This document shows, in pieces, positions 36,172 through 44,371 of a DNA stretch of 44,371 nt (position 1 is its first letter; every line of letters begins with the position of its first letter). The stretch covers positions 1 to 44,371 of the forward strand of contig CASDZP010000033.1 in NCBI GenBank assembly GCA_949285535.1, given 5' to 3'. Position numbers and translations under genes: made by a program. Under the pieces are notes generated by a model. It saw only the letters and a list, made by a program, of their open reading frames with translations. It did not search any database and was not told the origin of the DNA. Source of the stretch: an uncultured Alistipes sp. (lineage in GTDB: Bacteria > Bacteroidota > Bacteroidia > Bacteroidales > Rikenellaceae).

Positions 36172-36835
36172 CTTCGCAGGCGCCTGTGTTGGTACAGCCG
36201 CCGAAGCCGAGTTCGTCCATTTTGGCAACCATCGCTTTGGCACGACGGGTTGCTTCTACACGACCCTGGGGAAGTTTTGCGAGCGCAGAGACACGTGCCG
36301 CCATGAAAAGCATGGCTGAACCGTTCTTACATGTAGCAACGCAGGCACCGCAACCGATGCAGGCAGAAGCGTCCATGCTCTCGTCAGCATCCGCTTTGGG
36401 AATGGGGATAGCGTTTGCGTCGGGTACACCACCTGTGTTTACAGAGATGAAACCACCTGCCTGAAGTATCTTCTCAAACGCGCTACGATCCACAACCAAG
36501 TCCTTGATTACAGGGAAGGCAGCCGAACGCCACGGTTCAATGGTGATGGTGTCGCCATCCTTGAACTTACGCATGTGAAGCTGACATGTGGTGATGTCAT
36601 CGTCGGGTCCGTGTGCACGACCGTCAATGAACAACGAGCACATACCGCAAATACCCTCACGGCAGTCATGGTCGAAAGCCACAGGCTCCTTGCCTTCGTG
36701 TATGAGGTTGTTGTTCAAGATATCGAGCATCTCGAGGAACGAGGTGTCGGGAGATATGTTTTCAACGGTGTACTCTTCAAAGCGGCCGCTGTCCTTCGCG
36801 TCTTTCTGACGCCATATTCTAAGTTTTAAATTCAT
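36092..36835 (-). CDS. sdhB: Succinate dehydrogenase/fumarate reductase iron-sulfur subunit
   Basis: 247 residues. 2Fe-2S ligands in [15 protein letters not shown]; 4Fe-4S and 3Fe-4S ligands in [11 protein letters not shown] and [14 protein letters not shown]. Passes electrons between the flavoprotein and the membrane cytochrome; in anaerobic Bacteroidales the complex works mainly as fumarate reductase. Last gene of sdhCAB; its 3' end is mirrored in the adjoining fold-back. Confidence 0.95.
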   Translation of the reverse strand: MNLKLRIWRQKDAKDSGRFEEYTVENISPDTSFLEMLDILNNNLIHEGKEPVAFDHDCREGICGMCSLFIDGRAHGPDDDITTCQLHMRKFKDGDTITIEPWRSAAFPVIKDLVVDRSAFEKILQAGGFISVNTGGVPDANAIPIPKADADESMDASACIGCGACVATCKNGSAMLFMAARVSALAKLPQGRVEATRRAKAMVAKMDELGFGGCTNTGACEAECPKGISISHIARLNREFLCAKLKD

Positions 36836-36879
36836 GTCTTTAAGTCTCTTTAAATGTTAAAATATGGGTTTATGCAGCC

Positions 36880-38823
<1,944 letters not shown>

Positions 38824-38856
38824 TTTATCTTACTTTTTAAATCCGGTAAAAATCTG

Positions 38857-39510
38857 CTAAAGGCAAAGGTAAGTGTAAACCACTACTGCTGTGTAGCCGA
38901 GTGCAATAATCCATGCATAAACCTTAGCCACGCATTTCCAGCGTCTGATCCAGAGCTGATTGCTCAAACCTATTGTCTGGAAAGCAGACCAGAAGCCGTG
39001 CTGAAGGTGGAACCACAAAGCCCAAACACCGATGATGTAGCAGAGAGCCACCACGGGATTGGCAAAGCGAGAGACAACAAGGTCGTAAGGACTTTCGGCA
39101 ACCTCTCCGCCAACGAAGTGCTGGAGCTGCATGTTAGCCCAGAAGTCGTAGAGGTGAAGAACCAGGAACGCAATCACAATCAGACCGAGAACAAACATGT
39201 TACGTGATTCCCATGTCGATGACTTGCTGAGGTTCTGAACCCTGTAACGAACGGGACGTGCTCCGCGGTTACCGATTGTGACGATAACGGCATAAACTAT
39301 GTGGAAGATGAAGCCGGCGGCAAGAACGGGAACCATTATCTTGATAAAGATGTTGGTATCCATGAACTCACACATGGCGTTGTAGGTCTCGGCACCACCG
39401 AACACCGTCATATTCAATACCATGTGAAGCAACAGGAACACAATCAGGAAAAGACCTGAAAGGCTCATCACCAGTTTCTTCCCAATAGAAGATGAGAATA
39501 GATTGCTCAT
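38857..39510 (-). CDS. sdhC: Succinate dehydrogenase/fumarate reductase cytochrome b subunit
   Basis: 217 residues, five membrane helices, with His residues in LLHMVLN, FHIVYAV, LHLYDFW and FHLQHGFW positioned as in the Bacteroides/Wolinella b558 family, which binds two haems and menaquinone. First gene of the operon. Confidence 0.93.
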   Translation of the reverse strand: MSNLFSSSIGKKLVMSLSGLFLIVFLLLHMVLNMTVFGGAETYNAMCEFMDTNIFIKIMVPVLAAGFIFHIVYAVIVTIGNRGARPVRYRVQNLSKSSTWESRNMFVLGLIVIAFLVLHLYDFWANMQLQHFVGGEVAESPYDLVVSRFANPVVALCYIIGVWALWFHLQHGFWSAFQTIGLSNQLWIRRWKCVAKVYAWIIALGYTAVVVYTYLCL

Positions 39511-39573
39511 AAGTTAGTAATTATTAGTTTGTTAAGTTATTGTCTCACTATAATTAGGTATTCTTTCCTAAAA

Positions 39574-39603
39574 CAAAGATACTCTCTGTTTCTTAAATAA
39601 CAA
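39574..39603 (-). promoter_or_regulatory. sdhCAB promoter
   Basis: Minus strand TTG (39601-39603), 19 nt, TATCTTTG (39574-39581). The start codon is about 60 nt downstream. The remainder of this 331 bp gap is AT-rich without other recognised features, apart from the terminator at 39797. Confidence 0.72.
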
Positions 39604-39796
39604 TGTTTTTTATCATTTTTTTACCCTTCAGAAAGCAAATGAAACCTTTATTTTACTTTTACATCAAAATAAAGGTAAAATAGTAAAAATATGCAACTAC
39701 AACCCGTTCTGAACTCGAATTGCTGTCTGCTGAAAAGGCACATTGACGTTTTCACACACACCAACGGTCACCCGCTTATGACATATTAAAAAAGAA

Positions 39797-39822
39797 AGGG
39801 TGTGTCATGAGTGACACACCCT
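39797..39822 (-). terminator. Terminator of the coiled-coil membrane protein gene
   Basis: Perfect 11 bp stem AGGGTGTGTCA / TGACACACCCT, tgag loop, T-rich exit on the minus strand, 19 nt after the stop codon. Confidence 0.85.
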
Positions 39823-39841
39823 CATATATAAGGTATTCAAA

Positions 39842-40756
39842 TTACTGCAAGATAATCTCGTTTGTACCGATAAGATAGCCGTCCATATAGAGTTCAATAT
39901 TGTAACGACCCTCTGTTATCGACTCACCACCGAAGTAGATTGCCACGGGGAGGTCTTCACCCTGATAATCGACGCTTCGTTTGGCGCTGTAATTTATCTT
40001 CTGACCCTGATACTGGAACAGACCGCTGTTTGCATTGGCGAGAATCATATCGTTGGGACCTTTGACTCTCACATATACATCACGCTCGCCCACCTGAGCC
40101 ACCTGATTGGCGTTGAGGATGAAATCGACTCTGAGGTTTGTAGCCCTGCGTGCTTTCTTAACCTGCTGATCTTTTCCGTTCAAGGCGCTCAAGTTGATGT
40201 CACGTGCTGTAATAACGGCAGCCTTACGTATCTGTGCCTGAAGCTCCTGCTGTGATTCTTCAGCCTTGTCGGCTCTCAGACGCAGGTTGCTGAGGTCACG
40301 TTTCATGCTGGTATTTTCAGAGATAAGACGTGTATTGAGCTGGTTCAAAGAGTCAATCTGACGGATGTAACCTTTCAATACTACACGGAGCGTTCCGAGC
40401 TCTTTTTCATATTTTTTAATCTTGGCGTAGCTCCATCCGCGCTCTTTCTTGAGCTGTTCCATCAAAGAGTCTGCACGGTAACGTTCAGTACTGATCTGCT
40501 GTCTGATGGTATCGTTCTCGGTTCTGATGTTATTGAAATCGACCTGCAACGAGTCGAGATTAGCGATAAGGTTGTCGCGTTCAACCGTCAGATCTTCGGT
40601 AGAACCACGAAGCTCCTGAATCTGTCGATAGTAGAGAACAGACATGACAACCATGACTATCGCCATGAGTCCTATGACAATTTTATAACCTTTGAGCGAA
40701 GACGAATGTTGCTGCTGCATGCCGCCCATATCGTCATACTGGGTGTATTCTTCCAT
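39842..40756 (-). CDS. Single-pass membrane protein with long coiled coil
   Basis: 304 residues. Short N-terminal cytoplasmic part, one membrane helix (about 24-43, IVIGLMAIVMVVMSVLYY), a long coiled coil (about 45-190) and a C-terminal beta-rich domain (about 205-304: NLRVDFILNANQVAQVGERD). No named family recognised; similar architectures are common but uncharacterised in Bacteroidales. A TATATTTG -7 element lies at 40814-40821 on this strand. Divergent from the next coiled-coil lipoprotein, which hints at an envelope role. Confidence 0.7.
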   Translation of the reverse strand: MEEYTQYDDMGGMQQQHSSSLKGYKIVIGLMAIVMVVMSVLYYRQIQELRGSTEDLTVERDNLIANLDSLQVDFNNIRTENDTIRQQISTERYRADSLMEQLKKERGWSYAKIKKYEKELGTLRVVLKGYIRQIDSLNQLNTRLISENTSMKRDLSNLRLRADKAEESQQELQAQIRKAAVITARDINLSALNGKDQQVKKARRATNLRVDFILNANQVAQVGERDVYVRVKGPNDMILANANSGLFQYQGQKINYSAKRSVDYQGEDLPVAIYFGGESITEGRYNIELYMDGYLIGTNEIILQ

Positions 40757-40945
40757 ATATACGGATTAATTAAATTTGTATTAGCCCTCTTAATATAGAA
40801 TAAAAAAGTAAGGCAAATATAAACATTTTTTTTATGCCTAAAGACGTTTACACCAAAAAAATGTTCTTTTTCGTTAAATATCGGCTCTTTTTTCCGTCAA
40901 ACGATAAATTTTACTTATCTTCGTAACGTTAAAACAAGGCATATT

Positions 40946-41566
40946 ATGCTAAAAAAAGTGAAATTTTTATTTCTGACGTTGTCTGTGACAACCATCTGCG
41001 CCACCTCGTGCGTATCTTTACGCCAATATACCGAGCTGACGCAGGAGAAGCACGCCACCGACAGTGTCAACACCAGAAAAATAGACTCGCTCGAATGTCG
41101 CCTCCGAGAGGTTTCGGCTTCACGTCTGGAACTTCTGCAAGACACCCTGCGTCTCAATAGAGAATTGCGTCTTGTCAACAGAAGCTACAAACAGCTGCTC
41201 GCAGGAAGCACAACCGAGAGCATGACGACAGTAAACCGTCTCAAAGAGAGTCGCGCAAAACTGAACGAGCGTAACAGAATGTTTGAAGAGCAATCAGAGA
41301 GACTGAACGCCACACAAGAACAGCTCGACATGTCAAACTCGCAGCTTGAAAGATTACAGGCTCAACTGTACGCGAAACAGAGAACTCTCGGTGAGAACAC
41401 GAACAAGATAGCCGAACTCGAATCACGCATAAACGAATTGACGGAACAGATCAACTCGATGCAGAAACGTCTCAACAAATATTCGACTGTGGCAAAAGAG
41501 CTGCAAAACGTCCGAAAAGACAGCATCAAGACACAGATTGCCATAGACATGCTGCAAGGAATCTGA
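40946..41566 (+). CDS. Coiled-coil lipoprotein
   Basis: 206 residues. Lipoprotein signal MLKKVKFLFLTLSVTTICATSC, Cys about 22, then almost entirely heptad-repeat coiled coil (about 30-195). It resembles the coiled-coil stalk found before OmpA domains in Bacteroidota, but no OmpA domain follows. A weak -7, TATCTTCG, is about 25 nt upstream. pyrH starts 33 nt after the stop, so it may be co-transcribed with pyrH-frr. Confidence 0.65.
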   Translation: MLKKVKFLFLTLSVTTICATSCVSLRQYTELTQEKHATDSVNTRKIDSLECRLREVSASRLELLQDTLRLNRELRLVNRSYKQLLAGSTTESMTTVNRLKESRAKLNERNRMFEEQSERLNATQEQLDMSNSQLERLQAQLYAKQRTLGENTNKIAELESRINELTEQINSMQKRLNKYSTVAKELQNVRKDSIKTQIAIDMLQGI

Positions 41567-41598
41567 GACACCTGAAAGAAAACAAAAACAAACGATAT

Positions 41599-42318
41599 AT
41601 GTCCAAACACATTTATAATAAAGTATTGCTCAAGCTCAGCGGCGAATCGCTCATGGGCAACGACAGCTACGGCATCAACAGCGCGGTTGTCGAAAGTTAT
41701 GCGGCGCAGATAAAGGCGGCGGCGGAAAGCGGAGTACGTATCGGCATCGTAATAGGCGGCGGTAACATCTTCCGCGGACTCAGCGGCACAAAACGAGGTT
41801 TCGACCGTGTCAAAGGCGACCAGATGGGTATGCTCGCGACAGTCATAAACTCTCTCGCCCTGCAGTCAGCACTCGAAAGTATCGACGCCAAAGCCGTTGT
41901 CATGACCTCCATAAACATGGCTCCCGTAGGCGAGATATACTCACCCGCCAAAGCACGTGAGGCGATGGACAAAGGCTATGTCGTTATCATAGCGGGTGGC
42001 ACGGGCAACCCCTTCTTCACCACCGACACCGCATCGGCGCTACGTGGTGTTGAGATAGGCGCCGATCTGTTACTCAAAGGTACCCGTGTGGACGGCATAT
42101 ACACCGCTGACCCCGAGAAAGACCCGAGCGCAGTAAAACTTCCAGAACTCACCTTTGACCAGGTGTATGCAAAAGGCCTCAAAATTATGGACCTCACGGC
42201 GTTCACCCTCTGCAAGGAGAACAACCTGCCGATATATGTATTCGACATGGATACCGAAGGCAATCTGGCAAAAGTTCTTTCGGGCGAACACATCGGTACG
42301 ATAGTAAAAAACGGTTAG
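41599..42318 (+). CDS. pyrH: UMP kinase
   Basis: 239 residues of the amino-acid-kinase fold: KVLLKLSGESLMG, the GIVIGGGNIFRG loop, KGDQMGMLATVINSLAL, IIAGGTGNPFFTTDTA and LLKGTRVDGIYTADP. Phosphorylates UMP. Followed by frr after 59 nt, a common pairing. Confidence 0.97.
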   Translation: MSKHIYNKVLLKLSGESLMGNDSYGINSAVVESYAAQIKAAAESGVRIGIVIGGGNIFRGLSGTKRGFDRVKGDQMGMLATVINSLALQSALESIDAKAVVMTSINMAPVGEIYSPAKAREAMDKGYVVIIAGGTGNPFFTTDTASALRGVEIGADLLLKGTRVDGIYTADPEKDPSAVKLPELTFDQVYAKGLKIMDLTAFTLCKENNLPIYVFDMDTEGNLAKVLSGEHIGTIVKNG

Positions 42319-42377
42319 GCGATAGCGAGACTACATAAAAACATAAACGAATAACAATCAAACACACACAATAAATC

Positions 42378-42935
42378 ATGGAATCAAAAGAGATTTTGTC
42401 CGCCCTTGAGGCCAAAATGCAGAAGAGCGTCTCTTTCCTTCAGGAGTCACTCCTGAACATTCGCGCAGGCAAAGCAAGCGTCAACATGCTCAACGGTATA
42501 ACAGTAGAAAGCTACGGTGCCGAAATGCCTATTAATCAGGTTGCCAGCGTGACGGTACCCGACGCCAAAACAGTGCTCATACAGCCGTGGGACAAGAACC
42601 TCATCGCTGCCATAGAGAAAGCGATTATCAACGCCAACATAGGCGTAACACCCTCTAACAACGGCGAAAGCATCCGTTTGAGCATACCCCCTCTGACCGA
42701 AGAGCGTAGAAAACAGCTCGTTAAACAGATAAAAGCGGAAGGCGAAAATGCTAAAGTAAGCATACGCACCACTCGCCGTGACGCTGTCGAAGCCTTCAAA
42801 AAAGCACAGAAAGAGGGTATGCCCGAAGACATGGCAAAAGACGGCGAAGCCGAAGTTCAGAAGCTGACCGACAAATACAACAAAATTATCGACGCCGAAC
42901 TCGACAAGAAAGAGGCGGAGGTTATGACCGTTTAA
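42378..42935 (+). CDS. frr: Ribosome recycling factor
   Basis: 185 residues. KSVSFLQESLLNIRAGKAS, the hinge and domain II region, then RIPPLTEERRKQLVK-type (LSIPPLTEERRKQLVKQIK) and VSIRTTRRDA. Splits post-termination ribosomes with EF-G. Followed by an extended terminator and repeat R5. Confidence 0.97.
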   Translation: MESKEILSALEAKMQKSVSFLQESLLNIRAGKASVNMLNGITVESYGAEMPINQVASVTVPDAKTVLIQPWDKNLIAAIEKAIINANIGVTPSNNGESIRLSIPPLTEERRKQLVKQIKAEGENAKVSIRTTRRDAVEAFKKAQKEGMPEDMAKDGEAEVQKLTDKYNKIIDAELDKKEAEVMTV

Positions 42936-42939
42936 AAAG

Positions 42940-43006
42940 CTGTCGGACTAAAAAACAGCCTTTGACTCTCATAATGAGAATCAAAGGCTGTTTTTTTATC
43001 CGACAG
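42940..43006. repeat. Extended inverted repeat at frr terminator (fold-back F5)
   Basis: CTGTCGGA-ct-AAAAAACAGCCTTTGA pairs with its near-exact reverse complement: about 32 nt arms with three or four mismatches. It starts 5 nt after the frr stop, so it mirrors 3' UTR only. The element right end begins directly after it. Confidence 0.75.
42950..42997 (+). terminator. frr terminator
   Basis: AAAAAACAGCCTTTGA / TCAAAGGCTGTTTTTTT core of the inverted repeat, with a seven-T run. Confidence 0.85.
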
Positions 43007-43245
43007 GTCTGCCGACAGCGTTACTTTGTCCCTCGACAAAGGGGGCGCAGCCCCTTTTGACCATGTCACCTTCATTTAGCTCATTATCTTTCACGAAGTC
43101 AGCATCCCCCTGCACTCGCCTAACGCTTTCCTAATCCTCCATATAACGCCATAATATCTCGCCTCTTTTAATTTAATTAGTAGATGACGATAACAAAAGG
43201 TAAAAGGAAAAAGAGGAAAAGAAAGTGACGGGGTACACTTGCCAA
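43007..43245 (-). repeat. Composite fold-back repeat, copy R5 (inverted, core deleted)
   Basis: On the minus strand: TTGGCAAGTGTACCCCGTC (motif 43227-43236), no array, core with GGGGC-tgc-GCCCC and a palindrome that has lost about 14 nt of its left flank (TTTGTC-gag-GGACAAAGTAAC), then TCGGCAGACC. It lies between convergent frr and the right FISUMP gene. Confidence 0.82.
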
Positions 43246-43277
43246 TTTGCCGAACCTTATTCCAAAATACAAAAAGA

Positions 43278-43308
43278 AGCGATGTTGATTATTATAGACA
43301 ACACCGCT
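43278..43308 (-). terminator. Terminator of the right FISUMP gene
   Basis: AGCG-a-TGTTG / CAACA-c-CGCT hairpin with TTCTTTTTG exit on the minus strand. Confidence 0.65.
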
Positions 43309-43380
43309 CCACAAGAATATAAAGAGAAATCTATTTTTAATCCACTTTATAAAACGTTGTAAAAATCAAAGAATCATTTT

Positions 43381-44370
43381 TTATCTTCGAACACAGCGTA
43401 CGCTCAAGCCGAATGACTTATAATTATTGTAAGACGGATTGGTCCCGCTAATAAAAAAGCGCATAAAGTATCCATCTTCCCCGTCGTACTGCGTGGAAGC
43501 CCAGTAGTAGCCGCCTATGCCCATGTAGTTCAATTCGCCACTAGAGTAGTTGCGGTACCCGACAGCGGGAAACTCTAGCTTGTTATTACCGCTTGTGAAT
43601 ATCTTATATCCATAGTCGCTCACATTCCAGCCTCCGTCGTTTGTCTGGGTGGTTGCGCTCATTAAAGCAACAAACTCGTCTTTGGTGGGTAAGCGGTAAT
43701 CTTCGGGGCACGGATCGTTGGCTTCAAGCCATGAAGTATTTTCTGTTGGAGGATTGGTTCCGTTCCATCCGCTGACACTGCTACCTGTGCTCTCCCAAGA
43801 CTTTTTGCCAACATCCCACTGATAAAATCTGCCGTGAGACTTCGTTTTTATTGGGTCATCGGTACATTCAGACGGTAACTTCGTGGCGAACGATGTGCCT
43901 TCCCAACGACTTTTGCCTAAATTATAACGCATCCAGCTGACACCTCCAATGGTTACGAGAGAATAAGGATTGAAATCGCAATTCTGCGTTACATTAACTT
44001 GAATGGTTGTTCCTTTATAAGTTATTGTTATAATTTTTTTCGGGCGCAGACTACCTGTGTTATTTTCTGCAGTTGTTTTTATAATTACTTTATTTCCTGA
44101 CACGCTAGCCATAAACCAACCTCCATTTTCTGGAGACACTGTTAACCCACTTGATATTTCTTCGTCATTTGTAGTACCGACTGTAATGGTAGTTGTCTGA
44201 TTCGGCTGACCGTTTTCAAAGACAATAGACGCAGGATTTAATGTGAGTTTTACAGGTGTCTGACTAACTGTCGCTGTCGCTCGGTTTACTCCATCTCGTC
44301 CTTTTAGCGTTATTGTAGCACTTGTGGCTTCTTCATTAAAGGCTAATGACTGTTTAAACGCAACCTTGAA
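43381..44370 (-). CDS. FISUMP-domain surface protein, paralogue (5' end outside window)
   Basis: The minus-strand frame is open to the right edge (about 329 visible residues), beginning inside the Ig/BACON-like part (FKVAFKQSLAFNEEATSA). It contains the same LKGRDGVNRATATVSQTPVK and GLTVSPENGGWFMASVS stretches as the left copy, then the FISUMP domain (WMRYNLGKSR, ANDPCPEDYRLPT, FPAVGYRN, YWASTQYD, GLSVRCVRR). It keeps the more typical FISUMP motifs, where the left copy has diverged (CWTSSQ). Together with R5 it forms an inverted counterpart of the left window end. Confidence 0.75.
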   Translation of the reverse strand, partial: FKVAFKQSLAFNEEATSATITLKGRDGVNRATATVSQTPVKLTLNPASIVFENGQPNQTTTITVGTTNDEEISSGLTVSPENGGWFMASVSGNKVIIKTTAENNTGSLRPKKIITITYKGTTIQVNVTQNCDFNPYSLVTIGGVSWMRYNLGKSRWEGTSFATKLPSECTDDPIKTKSHGRFYQWDVGKKSWESTGSSVSGWNGTNPPTENTSWLEANDPCPEDYRLPTKDEFVALMSATTQTNDGGWNVSDYGYKIFTSGNNKLEFPAVGYRNYSSGELNYMGIGGYYWASTQYDGEDGYFMRFFISGTNPSYNNYKSFGLSVRCVRR

Positions 44371-44371
44371 A

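Noticed and set aside
43235..43245. Sigma-54 promoter at TTGGCAAG in repeats R1 and R5.
   Set aside because: The -24 half is imperfect and no TTGC lies at the required distance (GTACCCCG follows).

Overview
The window reads as a chromosomal segment of a Bacteroidota bacterium, most likely order Bacteroidales. Evidence: promoter elements of the TTG/TTTG, 19-21 nt, TAnnTTTG type; a GT3-type glycogen synthase fused to a GT35 phosphorylase; BtuB paired with a BtuG-like surface lipoprotein; FISUMP/BACON-type surface proteins; and a three-subunit Bacteroides-type succinate dehydrogenase/fumarate reductase. I cannot name a genus. Most of the content is housekeeping. Shine-Dalgarno-like sites are inconspicuous, as expected for the phylum, so starts were chosen from signal peptides, family N-termini and -7 elements.

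Layout. 1-1285 is the 3' part of a FISUMP-domain protein. 1670-2812 (-) is a secreted alpha/beta hydrolase. 3119-9541 (+) is a compact run: mannose-1-phosphate guanylyltransferase, glutaminyl cyclase lipoprotein, cobalamin-dependent methionine synthase (metH) and metF. 9746-10825 (+) is a thioredoxin-fold lipoprotein. 11234-13244 (-) is a split ThrE-type exporter plus a DUF6064-like membrane protein. 13374-16838 (-) is a cobalamin riboswitch followed by btuB and a btuG-like gene, which logically supplies MetH. 17028-18951 (+) is clpP-clpX. 20298-28485 (-) is the distal spc plus alpha ribosomal operon, rpsH to rplQ, including secY, map, infA, rpmJ and rpoA. 29108-33373 (-) is the glycogen synthase-phosphorylase fusion. 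33728-34705 (+) is a Fic-like protein with a degenerate motif. 36092-39510 (-) is sdhCAB. 39842-42935 holds two divergent coiled-coil envelope proteins, pyrH and frr. 43381-44370 (-) is a second FISUMP protein, a paralogue of the first in inverted orientation.

The most unusual feature is a family of non-coding composite repeats, with five full copies (1.4, 19.9, 28.9, 35.8 and 43.1 kb). Each has a GTACCCCGTC-type left motif (degenerate in the 28.9 kb copy), in some copies a 15-16 bp tandem array, and a conserved core with two hairpins. The same right end always faces the 3' end of a converging gene. In all five cases a long inverted repeat lies between core and gene. In four cases its outer arm is a reverse-complement copy of the neighbour's last coding bases (about 40-96 nt of lipase, rplQ, glycogen fusion and sdhB). 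In the fifth (frr) only the 3' UTR and terminator are mirrored. Further oddities are a roughly 1.1 kb direct duplication carrying a tiny lipoprotein gene behind a consensus sigma-54 promoter, and a break of the ribosomal gene cluster just upstream of rpsH, where a new promoter and structured leader are visible beside one of the repeats.
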